DNA of 64,000 nt from Cryobacterium aureum. GTDB lineage: Bacteria; Actinomycetota; Actinomycetes; Actinomycetales; Microbacteriaceae. The notes beneath the pieces were generated by a model that was not told the DNA's origin, did not search any database, and saw nothing but the letters and a program-made list of their open reading frames with translations. The stretch is from positions 124,001-188,000 of the forward strand of contig NZ_PPTG01000046.1 of NCBI RefSeq assembly GCF_002954245.1. The letters run 5' to 3'. The position numbers and the translations under genes were made by a program. Positions within the stretch are counted from its first letter, which is position 1, and each line of letters begins with the position of its first letter. Of the stretch, positions 52,172-60,600 are shown piece after piece.

Positions 52172-53257
52172 ATGACGGGCAATGTCAGCGTGCCCATCGT
52201 CATCATCGGCGCCGGCCAGGCCGGGCTATCCGTTGGTTTCTACCTGCGCCGGTTCGAGCTCGTGGCAGGCCGGGACTTCATTATCTTCGACCGAGGACCG
52301 GGCACCGGCGGCGCCTGGCAGCACCGTTGGCAGGCCCTGCATCTCGGGTCGGCGCACCGCGTAAACGACCTTCCCGGTATGAAAGAGCTCGGCCTGAGCT
52401 TTGACACGGCCGACCGAAATCTGCCGGCCCGCGACGTCGTCAGCGACTACTACCGTGACTATGAGCAGCACTACGAGTTGAACGTGGTGCGTCCGGTGAC
52501 CGTGACCAGCGTGGCGCCGATGAAGTCCGACCTGGTCGTGTCCACGAGTTCACCCGTCTTCGGCGACCAGAAGACCAACGCGCGCATGATCGTTAATGCG
52601 ACCGGCACCTGGGGTGCGCCGTTCGTGCCGCATTACCCGGGCGCGAACACCTTCGAGGGAACGCAGGTGCACACGGCCAACTACGTCTCGAGCGAGACGT
52701 TTGCCGGCCAGCGGGTAATCGTTGTCGGCGGCGGCACGTCGGCGATCGGTTTTCTGCTCGAGCTCGAGGGGGTGGCGAGCGACCTCACCTGGGTGTCACG
52801 TCGACCGATCGACTTCAGTCACACCGACGAGCTCGCCGAGGTGACTGCCGTCGCGGCCGTGATGCAACAGGATCGCGCAGCCCGCGCGGGCAAGGCCCTT
52901 CCCAGCATCGTCAGCGGTACCGGAGTGCCGGTCACCCGCCGTATTGCGGCCGGCATCGACCGTGGACTGCTCGTGGCGCGCCCCATGTTCGCGAGAATCG
53001 AACCAAAAGGGGTGCGCTGGAGCGACGGAACCTTCACCGAGGCTGACGCGATTGTCTGGGCGTCCGGTTTCCGACCGGAGCTGCGGCACCTGGCCCCGCT
53101 TAAACTGCGGGAAAAGGCCGGTGGCGTCTCGGTCGGGTCTGGTGTGTCCTGGACCGACCCGCGCATCTTCTTCGCCGGGTACGGCCCGCAGGCGAGCACG
53201 GTGGGCGCCAACCGGGCTGGCCGCATCATCGCGCGGCAGATCATGGCCAAGCTCTAG
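52172..53257 (+). CDS. Flavin-containing monooxygenase-like oxidoreductase (CzcO type)
   Basis: 361 residues. FAD Rossmann motif VIIGAGQAGLSVGFYLRRF near residue 10, GGAWQHRWQALHLGSAH (the GGxW motif of this family), NATGTWGAPFVP near 145, and the NADPH Rossmann VIVVGGGTSAIGFLLEL near 185, then WASGFRPE near 293. Members oxygenate small molecules or reduce thiols, and the substrate is not predictable. GGGGTGGC precedes the ATG and may serve as weak ribosome binding site. It is convergent with the potassium transporter gene, 6 bp apart. Confidence 0.85.
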   Translation: MTGNVSVPIVIIGAGQAGLSVGFYLRRFELVAGRDFIIFDRGPGTGGAWQHRWQALHLGSAHRVNDLPGMKELGLSFDTADRNLPARDVVSDYYRDYEQHYELNVVRPVTVTSVAPMKSDLVVSTSSPVFGDQKTNARMIVNATGTWGAPFVPHYPGANTFEGTQVHTANYVSSETFAGQRVIVVGGGTSAIGFLLELEGVASDLTWVSRRPIDFSHTDELAEVTAVAAVMQQDRAARAGKALPSIVSGTGVPVTRRIAAGIDRGLLVARPMFARIEPKGVRWSDGTFTEADAIVWASGFRPELRHLAPLKLREKAGGVSVGSGVSWTDPRIFFAGYGPQASTVGANRAGRIIARQIMAKL

Positions 53258-53263
53258 CAGCCA

Positions 53264-55405
53264 CTATTTGCGTTTGCGCCTTCGTGATGCCGACGGTCGG
53301 GACTGCGGCGGAACGGTTCCGACGATTGGGGTCGACTTTGTCGCCCCGTCCACGGTGCCCGCCGGCGGGGCGAGCGGTCGGCGCGACACCGGCCGGGAAC
53401 GCACCGGCTCGCAGCGACGGTCCTGGCCGGGGATCGGGCGGGAGCGACGGCCGTAGATGAGCTCGGAGGAGTCGAGCAGCCACGGCACGAGGGCGATCGT
53501 GACCCCGTGCACGAGCATCAGCTTCTGGCGCAGGCGGCGGGCCTTGTGGTTGTGCAGTAGGCCTTCCCACCAGTGGCCGACAATGTAGATGGGGGTGTAT
53601 ACGGTGATGACTTCGGAACCGTGATCGTCACGACGTCCGCGAATGTAGCTGATCAGCGGCCAGCTGATGTCCCGGTAGGGCGAGGCGACGATACGCAGCG
53701 GCACCTGGATGTTCTGTTTGACCCAGGCGCGTTTAAGCTCCTTGGTCTCGGCGGTGTCAATGGAGACATGCACCGCTTCGAGGCTGACATGCCGCGCGGC
53801 GATGGCGTAGTCGAGGGCCTTCAGCACCGGCTTCTGCATCTTGCCGACGAGCACGATTGCGTGGTCGCCCTGCGAGCCGAAGGTCGTGATCGGGTCGACC
53901 TCGATCTCCTTGGCCACGTCCCGGTAATAGCGGTTGACGCCCATCATGAGAAAGAACAGCACCGGCATCATCACGAACACCAGCCACGCGCCGTGGGTGA
54001 ACTTCGTCACGGTGACGACGATAAGCACGACGCCGGTCAATGCCGCGCCAAAACCGTTGATCGACAAGCTCAGAATGATCGAGCCTCGGTTCGGCGGATT
54101 CTTCTTGAGAAGTTTCAGCCAGTGTCGCACCATGCCGGTCTGGCCAAGCGTGAACGACACGAAAACGCCGATGATATACAGCTGAATAAGCACCGTGAGG
54201 TTGGCCCGGTAGACCACCATGATCATGCAGGCGGCGAGGGCGAGCAGCACAACCCCGTTGGAATAGATGAGACGGTCACCCCGGGTGCTGAGCGACTTCG
54301 GCGCGTAGGAGTCGCGGGCGAGCACCGATCCGAGCAGCGGGAAGCCGTTGAAAGCCGTGTTCGCAGCGAGCAGCAGCACGGCCGCTGTGGCCGCCTGCAG
54401 TACGAAGAACATGATCGAGAAATCGCCGAACGTTGCCGCGGCGACCTGAGCGATCAGGCTGCGTTGCGGAGCTGTGGCGCACTCGGCCCAGCCGATCAGG
54501 TCGCAGGCGCGCTCCGCGTAGTGCACCTGGGAGATGAGGGCGAGGGTCGTCAGCCCGACGAACAGGACGATGGCGATGCCGCCCATGAGGGTGAGCGTGC
54601 GCTGGGCGTTCTTGATCTTGGGGTGTTTGAACGCTGGCACCCCATTGGCGATCGCTTCCACGCCGGTGAGGGCGGAGCATCCGCTCGCGAAGGAGCGCAG
54701 CAGCAGCAAGATGAAAGCGGCCTGCGCGAGGTTCTCGCCCTTCACGTCATAGCCAGCCGATTCGGCCACCGGCGCATCGCCGAGCAACGCGCGAACAAGG
54801 CCGACGACGATCATGAGCAGCACGCTGCCGATGAACAGGTAGGTCGGAACGGCGAAGGCCTTGCTTGACTCCCGTACGCCGCGCAGGTTGGCTGCCGCGA
54901 GCAAGATGATGAACACGACGGCGAGTTCGACGCGCAGGGGGGCCAGCGACGGTATCGCCGAGATGATGTTGTCCACGCCGCTGGCGACCGACACGACCAC
55001 GGTCATCACGTAGTCCACCAGCAGAGCGGATGCGACGACCAAACCGGCCTTCTCGCCCAGGTTTTTGTGGGCGACCTCGTAGTCACCGCCGCCAGAGGGG
55101 TAGGCCTTGATCAGCTGGCGGTAGGAGGCGACCACGACGACGAGCAGCACGACGACGACCGCGGCTACCCACGGCGCGAAGCTCAAAAAGGCGAGCCCGC
55201 CGAGGGTGAGGATCATGAGGAGTTCTTGCGGCGCGTACGCCACACTCGATAGCGGGTCGCTTGCGAAGATGGGCAAGGCGAGGTGTTTGGGCAGCAGTTG
55301 GCCGTCCAAATGCTCGGTGGGAAGCGGATCGCCGATGATCCACCGCTTGGGTGAACGACTTTCCGGTACTGGGGCGCTCGCCTCGGGTGTCACGAGGGAC
55401 GACAT
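53264..55405 (-). CDS. APC-family permease, KimA-like (potassium) transporter
   Basis: 713 residues from ATG 55405 (the ORF extends upstream by 41 residues of unrelated sequence). The opening KRWIIGDPLPTEHLDGQLLP followed by SDPLSSVAYAPQELLMIL is characteristic of B. subtilis KimA/YdaO relatives, with about 12 membrane helices in the first 470 residues. The C-terminal cytoplasmic part (HAIVLVGKMQKPVLKALDYAIAARHVSLEAVHVSID) is a UspA-like domain as in KimA, and a Pro/Arg-rich tail of about 60 residues follows. KimA imports K+ with protons and is inhibited by c-di-AMP. No ydaO-type riboswitch was recognised upstream. Confidence 0.82.
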   Translation of the reverse strand: MSSLVTPEASAPVPESRSPKRWIIGDPLPTEHLDGQLLPKHLALPIFASDPLSSVAYAPQELLMILTLGGLAFLSFAPWVAAVVVVLLVVVVASYRQLIKAYPSGGGDYEVAHKNLGEKAGLVVASALLVDYVMTVVVSVASGVDNIISAIPSLAPLRVELAVVFIILLAAANLRGVRESSKAFAVPTYLFIGSVLLMIVVGLVRALLGDAPVAESAGYDVKGENLAQAAFILLLLRSFASGCSALTGVEAIANGVPAFKHPKIKNAQRTLTLMGGIAIVLFVGLTTLALISQVHYAERACDLIGWAECATAPQRSLIAQVAAATFGDFSIMFFVLQAATAAVLLLAANTAFNGFPLLGSVLARDSYAPKSLSTRGDRLIYSNGVVLLALAACMIMVVYRANLTVLIQLYIIGVFVSFTLGQTGMVRHWLKLLKKNPPNRGSIILSLSINGFGAALTGVVLIVVTVTKFTHGAWLVFVMMPVLFFLMMGVNRYYRDVAKEIEVDPITTFGSQGDHAIVLVGKMQKPVLKALDYAIAARHVSLEAVHVSIDTAETKELKRAWVKQNIQVPLRIVASPYRDISWPLISYIRGRRDDHGSEVITVYTPIYIVGHWWEGLLHNHKARRLRQKLMLVHGVTIALVPWLLDSSELIYGRRSRPIPGQDRRCEPVRSRPVSRRPLAPPAGTVDGATKSTPIVGTVPPQSRPSASRRRKRK

Positions 55406-55789
55406 TACACCTACGGCGACCCCTGTCAAATCCCTGGGTGTTCTTGGGCGTTTCCTCGGGTCCGAAACAGGTGCGTGTGGGCCGCGACGACGAGGGGCGA
55501 GACACTGCACGCTGCGAAGCACGGGCAATCGACGCGACCCAATCCTTGGAGCCGAGCCATCTCGCCGACGTATTCAGCCGCTCTGGCACTGGATCGGGCG
55601 CGAGCGCAACGCAACATGTCTCTGGAACGTCCCCATCCGTTGGTCGAGCCCGCCGAGACCGCCATCGGCTGGCGCAGCTGTGTCTGCGGAAGCCAACCAT
55701 TCCGGTAGTCGAGATCACTGACAGGCTCGATCCAGGTCCTGCCCACGAGACCGCCATCGGCTGGCGCTGGCGATCTCGGGGAGGCGGGG
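55406..55789. repeat. Gene-free region with two 21-bp direct repeats
   Basis: A 384-bp gap. The repeated block GAGACCGCCATCGGCTGGCG (plus C) occurs at 55655-55675 and 55747-55767. The first sits inside GGTCGAG...CGAGACC, the degenerate palindrome resembling a dispersed repeat of this bacterial family. Short open frames are present on both strands but lack recognisable domains. Confidence 0.5.
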
Positions 55790-56530
55790 CTACGGGTGCA
55801 AGGTCGCCAGGATGCTCGCGCGCACGTCGGCGAGCTGCCGCCGAAGTGACGGCACAGTGTCCGATGGAACGACCGATCGAGCCGCCTGCGTTCGGAGGTC
55901 CGTGCGGAGCTGCTGCCGGAACTCGTTCAGCACCATGTCGGCCTCCCGTAGGGCCTGCGTCGATTCCTGGCGCGCGCCCCCGGCAGCCTCGGCCGGGACG
56001 TTGTCGGTCGCAGCATTGGCGGTCGAGGGTTCGGCTGGCACTCCCTCTGTCGGCGTCGGGTGGGAACGATGCCAGGTCGACGACCCCGTTGGATCCCAGG
56101 ATTCAGGCGTGCCGTCGTAGCCGCGCGTCGGCGACGACGCGTCGCGGGCCTGGCGGGCGGCCGAGGCGAGGTCGGCGCGCAGGGTCTTCATGGCGGAGTT
56201 GACGCCGGTACGCACCTGATCGGCGAGCCTGCGCACCGAGTCGGTCACCTCGTCTTCGATCGCGCCGAGTTCGCCCTCGCGGGCGAGCAGCTCGGCGCGG
56301 CCGGCGTCGGTGATCTCGTAGACGGTCTTGCGGCCATCCGCTTGCTTGGTGACGAGGCCTTCCTCCTCGAGCTTGGCCAGCCGCGGGTAGATCGTGCCGG
56401 CGCTCGGGCTGTAGGTCCCGCCGAAGCGGTCGCTGAGTGCCTGGATCAGCTCGTAGCCGTGCCGAGGTCGCTCATTGAGCAGGCTCAGCAGGTAGAGCCG
56501 CAGGCTGCCGTGGGCGAACATGGCACTCAT
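55790..56530 (-). CDS. PadR-family transcriptional regulator
   Basis: 246 residues. The N-terminal winged helix is classic PadR: LRLYLLSLLNERPRHGYELIQALSDRFGG, TYSPSAGTIYPRLAKLEEEGLV, RKTVYEITDAGRAELLAREG. A long Ser/Thr/Ala-rich middle and a helical C-terminal tail (about 60 residues) are unusual for the family, which normally stops near residue 180. ATG 56530 overlaps the DUF4097 stop (ATGA), so the two are co-translated. It probably controls its own operon through the palindromes at 57431-57475. Confidence 0.88.
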   Translation of the reverse strand: MSAMFAHGSLRLYLLSLLNERPRHGYELIQALSDRFGGTYSPSAGTIYPRLAKLEEEGLVTKQADGRKTVYEITDAGRAELLAREGELGAIEDEVTDSVRRLADQVRTGVNSAMKTLRADLASAARQARDASSPTRGYDGTPESWDPTGSSTWHRSHPTPTEGVPAEPSTANAATDNVPAEAAGGARQESTQALREADMVLNEFRQQLRTDLRTQAARSVVPSDTVPSLRRQLADVRASILATLHP

Positions 56531-57408
56531 GCCGGGTCCTGGGGAGAGTGGGTGTCGGAGGCGGGCGCTGCGGCATCCGCTGTCGTGGTCGATGCGGTGC
56601 TCGTGGATTCGCTGCGCACGACCGAGATATCGCCGGACACCGAGTTGGAACGCATGTCGACCCAGCTGCCGTCGAGGGCGCCCGTGGAGCCCTCGTAACC
56701 CTTGCCGAACGCGGTGCGCACGGTGTGATCATCAAGCTGCAGCGTGCCGGAGAGGGTATTGAGGTGGTACCTTGCGGCGACGCCCGGCTCGAGCCGCACC
56801 GTGAGGTTGCCGCTGACCGAGTTCGTCACGATCTGGTCTGGCGTGCCCGTGACGTCGAGGAACACGTTGCTCGAAACCCCGTCGAGCGTGAATTGACGGA
56901 TGCTGCCGCTCGCCGTGATATCGCCGGAAACGGTGTGCACGACCAAGGCTCCCACGTGGTTGCGCACCGAGATCTCACCGTTCACCGCATTGAGTTCGAG
57001 GTCGCCCTGAACGTCATCGATGACGAGATCGCCGGAGACAGTGCTGAGTTTGGCGTCATTGCGGAGGCCAGAGACGAGGGCATCGGCCGAGACCACGCCG
57101 AAGCGCAGCGCGACATCGCGGGGGACCGAGATGCTCACCTCGGCCCGCGCGGTGCCGCGGAACGAGGCGAACACCTCGATGAAGTTGTCCCAGCGCAGCT
57201 GCGGGTGGTCGATTTCGAGGCGGTCGCCATCCATCGAGATCTTCAGGTCTTTGCCGGTGACGCCGTGCACTTCGATGCGAGCGCCGGGTTCGTCATGGCC
57301 GATGATGTCGACCGTGCCGGCGATGAGACCGACCTTGAGCTTGCGCACCAGCTCGACATCAATGATTTTGGTTTGCCCGGGGGCGACCAGCCATTTTTCC
57401 AGTGACAC
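56527..57408 (-). CDS. DUF4097-family beta-helix protein
   Basis: 293 residues. It consists of repeated short strands, e.g. ALVSGLRNDAKLSTVSGDLV, LELNAVNGEISVRNHVGALV, HTVSGDITASGSI and NSVSGDISVVRS, a right-handed beta-helix seen in DUF4097/adhesin-like proteins. It lacks a signal peptide, so the protein is cytoplasmic or membrane-peripheral. In actinobacteria DUF4097 genes are often next to PadR regulators. GTG 57408 has AAAGGA eight bases upstream. The C-terminal 30 residues are low-complexity. Function unknown. Confidence 0.87.
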   Translation of the reverse strand: MSLEKWLVAPGQTKIIDVELVRKLKVGLIAGTVDIIGHDEPGARIEVHGVTGKDLKISMDGDRLEIDHPQLRWDNFIEVFASFRGTARAEVSISVPRDVALRFGVVSADALVSGLRNDAKLSTVSGDLVIDDVQGDLELNAVNGEISVRNHVGALVVHTVSGDITASGSIRQFTLDGVSSNVFLDVTGTPDQIVTNSVSGNLTVRLEPGVAARYHLNTLSGTLQLDDHTVRTAFGKGYEGSTGALDGSWVDMRSNSVSGDISVVRSESTSTASTTTADAAAPASDTHSPQDPA

Positions 57409-57430
57409 TGGGTTGTCCTTTCAGAAGGGT

Positions 57431-57475
57431 GAACTCGCGCTATATCGCGAGTTCTGAAGGCCACGATATATCGCG
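57431..57475 (-). promoter_or_regulatory. Two palindromic PadR-type operator sites
   Basis: Site 1 is GAACTCGCG-CTATAT-CGCGAGTTC (9-bp perfect arms, 57431-57454). Site 2 contains CGATATATCG (57464-57473). Both carry TATATCGCG or ATATCGCG, the core seen in PadR-type operators. They lie 22-65 bp upstream of the DUF4097-PadR operon. Confidence 0.65.
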
Positions 57476-57496
57476 TTCCTGTGACACGCAAGAGGG

Positions 57497-58291
57497 TCAA
57501 TATAGAAAGATGTCAAGCCACTGGCGATTGTGGGCGTGCACGAGCACGAGAAACACCACCACGTCGAACAGAAGGTGCACGCAGACCACGTAGGTCAAGG
57601 AGCGGGTGCGGGCAAACGTGTAGCCCTGCAGCAGCGCGAACGGCACGGTCAGCAACGGACCCCACGCCTGGTAGCCGAGCTCCCAGAGAAATGACGAGAA
57701 GATCACGGCCTGCAGAATGTTGGCCTGCCAGTCGGCAAAATGCCGCCGCAGCAGGGCGAACGCGATGCAGATGAAGAACAGTTCGTCCCAAATGCCCACG
57801 AAACCCACGCCCACGAACAGCCGGGCGATCTCATCGGGCGCGGTCACGGTCGGCCAGTTCTGGTAGGCGCCGCTTCCGATGAAATAGGTCGGCAGAATCA
57901 GGTACCCGAGCAGCAACACGATCGGCAAGTACGCCCGTTCCAGGGTGGTCCAGCGTTGCCCGGTGCGAATCGGAAACCGGATCGTGTGGTCCTTGAAGTA
58001 GTAGCGCGAGAGCAGGTAGGGCACGAGTACCGCGAGGCTCAGCACGGTTCCCATGACGGCGATGTTCGGGTAACTGATGTTCGCCTCGACCGAGATCGTG
58101 CTGATGATGCCGAGGCCGACGGCAATGAGCAACAGGTCGCGAAACAAAGCCCGGTTGATCACAAACGCGAGCACCAGGGCCGCGGCGAGCATGAAGTAGC
58201 CGGGAGCCGGCATCCGCAGCGCAAAGAGCAGCACAGCGGATGCGCTCACCAGCGCCGCCGGAATCAGCCCCCACCGCAATGTCTTTGCCAT
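57497..58291 (-). CDS. CPBP-family intramembrane protease-like protein
   Basis: 264 residues, about eight membrane helices. The CPBP (Abi) domain is in the C-terminal half: WDELFFICIAFALLRRHF, a variant of the EExxxR motif with Asp-Glu, then AVIFSSFLWELGYQAW and VVCVHLLFDVVVFLVLV with the last-motif His. CPBP proteins are membrane-embedded glutamate proteases linked to prenyl-protein processing and bacteriocin self-immunity; the changed first motif makes activity uncertain. ATG 58291 follows TAGGGT by five bases. It lies upstream of DUF4097 on the same strand, separated by the operator sites. Confidence 0.78.
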   Translation of the reverse strand: MAKTLRWGLIPAALVSASAVLLFALRMPAPGYFMLAAALVLAFVINRALFRDLLLIAVGLGIISTISVEANISYPNIAVMGTVLSLAVLVPYLLSRYYFKDHTIRFPIRTGQRWTTLERAYLPIVLLLGYLILPTYFIGSGAYQNWPTVTAPDEIARLFVGVGFVGIWDELFFICIAFALLRRHFADWQANILQAVIFSSFLWELGYQAWGPLLTVPFALLQGYTFARTRSLTYVVCVHLLFDVVVFLVLVHAHNRQWLDIFLY

Positions 58292-58296
58292 GCTGC

Positions 58297-58302
58297 ACCC
58301 TA
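58297..58302 (-). promoter_or_regulatory. -10 box (TAGGGT) of the CPBP gene
   Basis: TAGGGT on the minus strand, five bases, ATG 58291. Confidence 0.5.
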
Positions 58303-58309
58303 TCCAGAG

Positions 58310-58337
58310 CAGTTCCCAGTTCCCAGTTCCCAGTTCC
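58310..58337. repeat. CAGTTCC heptamer tandem repeat
   Basis: Four perfect CAGTTCC units, directly preceding hairpin copy D and between two divergent promoters. Confidence 0.9.
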
Positions 58338-58398
58338 GCGAGAGCGGGAAAAATGTTGCTTCAGCGACCCGGAAGCAGCGATTTTCCCGCTCTCGCGG
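58336..58398. repeat. Dispersed hairpin repeat, copy D
   Basis: Arms of about 27 bases beginning CCGCGAGAGCGGGAAAA and ending TTGCTTC, loop AGCGACCCG. It is the most perfect of the four copies and ends only 7 bp before the -10 box of the M20 peptidase gene. Confidence 0.88.
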
Positions 58399-58405
58399 GA
58401 GGGCC

Positions 58406-58411
58406 TAGATT
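58406..58411 (+). promoter_or_regulatory. -10 box (TAGATT) of the M20 peptidase gene
   Basis: TAGATT, six bases, ATG 58418. Confidence 0.6.
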
Positions 58412-58417
58412 TTAGGG

Positions 58418-59584
58418 ATGACTCGTCTACCCCCGGAGAGCGACCCCGTCGCGATTTTGCAGCAGCTCGTGCGCATCGATTCAGTGAACCCCGACCTCGT
58501 GCCGGGAGCCGCCGGGGAGGCCGAGATCGCGGCCTGGTGCGGTGGCTGGCTGCGCCAGCAGGGTTTCGAGGTCACCGTGCTGGAGGAGACTCCCGGGCGC
58601 CCGTCGGTCGTCGGCGTGAAGCGCGGCAGCGGCGCCGGCCGCTCGCTCATGCTCAACGCCCACCTCGACACGGTCGGTGTCGCAACCTACGCTGGCGACC
58701 CGTTCAGCGGCGCGCGACGGGACGGCCGGGTGTACGGGCGCGGAGCCGTCGACACCAAGAGCGGGCTCGCGGCCATTCTCGTGGCGGCGGCGCGGGCATC
58801 CGCTGGCGAGTTGGCCGGCGACGTGATCGTGACGCTGGTCGCCGACGAAGAATTCGGCAGCATCGGCACCGAAGAGGTGCTGCGCACAGTAAGCGCCGAC
58901 GCCGCCCTGGTGATCGAGCCGAGCAGCCTTGAACTCACCACCGCGCATCGCGGCTTCGCCTGGTTCGAGCTCGGACTGGCCGGCCTGGCCGCACACGGCT
59001 CGCAGCCCGAGCTCGGCGTCGACGCCATCTGGCATGCAGGGCTGGCCCTCGCCGCCCTCGACGGACTGCGCCAGCGACTGAACTCGGAACCGGCCCACGC
59101 CACGCTCGGTCACGGCGCCGTGCGGGTGTCAAAGATCGCTGGCGGCGACGATGCTGCCACCGTCGCGGCCCGCTGCGTGCTCACCCTGGAACGACGGATG
59201 CTGCCCGGCCAGTCCCCCGACAGTATCGAGGCCGAGCTGCGCGCCCTGTTCACCGAGCTGGCCGTTGACGAACCCCAGTTTCAGTTCACGCTCACCCGGC
59301 TGGTGGCCCGGGCGGCCTTCGAAGCCGAGCCGCACTGGCCCATCGTGCGGGCGCTCACCGCGAACGCCGAGCGCGTGCTCGGGCAACCAGCGAAAACGCG
59401 CGGCGAACCGTTCTGGACCGACGCCGGGCTCATTCTCGAAGCCGGCATTCCCTGCGTGGTGTTCGGCGCCGACGGCGAAGGCTTGCACGCCGATACCGAG
59501 TGGGCCGACGCGAAGTCGGTGCGCGCGCTCGCCGACATTCTGACCGGCACGATCACCGAGTTCTGCGGGCCTACAGCCGGTTGA
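58418..59584 (+). CDS. M20-family metallopeptidase/deacylase (ArgE/DapE type)
   Basis: 388 residues. The two-zinc core is visible: LNAHLDTVGV (first His and Asp) near residue 80, GRGAVDTKSGLAAIL with the bridging Asp, and LVADEEFGSIGTEE with the catalytic Glu pair near 147. The lid domain lies at residues about 185-295 and the last ligand His in GLHADTEWA near 360. The enzyme hydrolyses an N-acyl or peptide amide; the substrate is unknown. It converges on and overlaps the 3' end of the PPOX gene by 14 bp. Confidence 0.9.
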   Translation: MTRLPPESDPVAILQQLVRIDSVNPDLVPGAAGEAEIAAWCGGWLRQQGFEVTVLEETPGRPSVVGVKRGSGAGRSLMLNAHLDTVGVATYAGDPFSGARRDGRVYGRGAVDTKSGLAAILVAAARASAGELAGDVIVTLVADEEFGSIGTEEVLRTVSADAALVIEPSSLELTTAHRGFAWFELGLAGLAAHGSQPELGVDAIWHAGLALAALDGLRQRLNSEPAHATLGHGAVRVSKIAGGDDAATVAARCVLTLERRMLPGQSPDSIEAELRALFTELAVDEPQFQFTLTRLVARAAFEAEPHWPIVRALTANAERVLGQPAKTRGEPFWTDAGLILEAGIPCVVFGADGEGLHADTEWADAKSVRALADILTGTITEFCGPTAG

Positions 59585-60029
59585 TTCGCTGCCACCCTCT
59601 GCCCTCATGCCAGGACTCGATGACCAGATGGGTGTTGTCGGGGTCGATGTAGGTGAGCACGACCTCGTGTACGTTTACCTCGAAGCTCGACGTGCGGGGT
59701 GGATCCCCTAGTGCTGGCTCGGTCCCGACCAGCTCGCCGGCCAGCTTCGCGTCGCCGGCCCAGTCTGACGGTTGCCCGGCCGATGGTTCCAGGGTGGGCG
59801 AGTGGATGGCGACCCGCGGGTCCCGCAGCACGTCGTGCAGCTTGAGCGAATCGGGCATCATGCCCAGAGTGATGCGCTCGGTGTCGAAAACCAGTTCGGT
59901 GCCGCTGATCCGCGGGGAACCATCTCGGCGCAGAGAGGCCATTGTCTTGTTGGTGCCCGCATCGAATAGCGCGCGCACCCTTGACGCGAATTGCGGGGAA
60001 TCCGCCTGAATTTCTCGCCACGTTGCCAT
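59571..60029 (-). CDS. PPOX-class (pyridoxamine 5'-phosphate oxidase-like) flavoprotein
   Basis: 152 residues from ATG 60029 (the longer frame upstream lacks homology). The split-barrel fold is shown by NKTMASLRRDGSPRISGTELVF, ITLGMMPDSLKLHDVLRDPRVAIHSPT and VVLTYIDPDNTHLVIESWH. Actinobacterial members often bind F420 or FMN. The role is unknown. TACCGT lies seven bases before the start. The M20 gene overlaps its 3' end on the other strand. Confidence 0.83.
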   Translation of the reverse strand: MATWREIQADSPQFASRVRALFDAGTNKTMASLRRDGSPRISGTELVFDTERITLGMMPDSLKLHDVLRDPRVAIHSPTLEPSAGQPSDWAGDAKLAGELVGTEPALGDPPRTSSFEVNVHEVVLTYIDPDNTHLVIESWHEGRGWQRINRL

Positions 60030-60070
60030 GCCATAAACGGTACCCCGCCGCACCGACACGAGCGCTTGAC

Positions 60071-60087
60071 CTTGACGTAGCGTCAAG
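60071..60087 (+). promoter_or_regulatory. MerR/TipA-type operator
   Basis: CTTGACG-TAG-CGTCAAG, a perfect 7-bp inverted repeat with 3-bp centre, preceded by TTGACC. MerR-family activators bind such a site between a -35 and a widely spaced -10. It lies 33 bp upstream of a TipAS-domain gene. Confidence 0.7.
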
Positions 60088-60119
60088 TCCTCTGGTGGGA
60101 GCAACCCGGCAGGAGCGAT

Positions 60120-60591
60120 ATGGACTGGCCCATAAACACGATTGACACGCTGAACGGAGAAGAGCAACTCATGGCCGAGAACATGTTTGACGGTTTCGAC
60201 CACACCAAGGATCGCGAGGAGGTCGAGCAACGCTGGGGGAGCGGATGCCTACCGCCAAGGCGACCATTGGTGGGGCAGCACGTCCACGGCGGAGAAAGCC
60301 GCATGGAAGCTGAGCCAGCAGTCACTCGGTGCCGACTGGCAGGCGGCAGCCGTGCGGGGCATCGACCCGGGCGGCGACGAAGCGCAGGACTTAGCGCAGC
60401 GGCAGTTCGAATGGCTCCGGGCCATCCCGGGAACGCCGGGCGGGGAAGGACCGGGGCTGGCCCGGGAATACTTCGTGGGGCTCGCCGAGATGTACGTGGC
60501 GGACGAGCGGTTCGCGGCGAACTACGGCGGTCAGGTCGGCACTGAATTCGTGCGGGACGCGATGCTTCGGTTTGCAGAGCGGAACCTATAG
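60120..60591 (+). pseudogene. TipAS-domain (antibiotic-recognition) protein, frameshifted
   Basis: The frame from ATG 60120 (AGGAG four bases upstream) encodes NMFDGFDHTKDREEVEQRWG, the opening of a TipAS domain, then runs into nonsense. The continuing homology, ADAYRQGDHWWGSTSTAEKA through EYFVGLAEMYVADERFAANYGG to the C-terminus, is in a different frame. The shift is in a five-G run at 60235-60239; four G would give a 156-residue protein. There is no MerR HTH part, unlike full TipAL, so an intact version would be a TipAS-only drug-binding protein. Dead gene, phase variation or sequencing error are all possible. Confidence 0.82.
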
Positions 60592-60600
60592 GCTTCTCGG

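Noticed and set aside
55406..55460. ydaO-type c-di-AMP riboswitch before the KimA-like gene
   Set aside because: No recognisable conserved core or pseudoknot elements were found in the leader.
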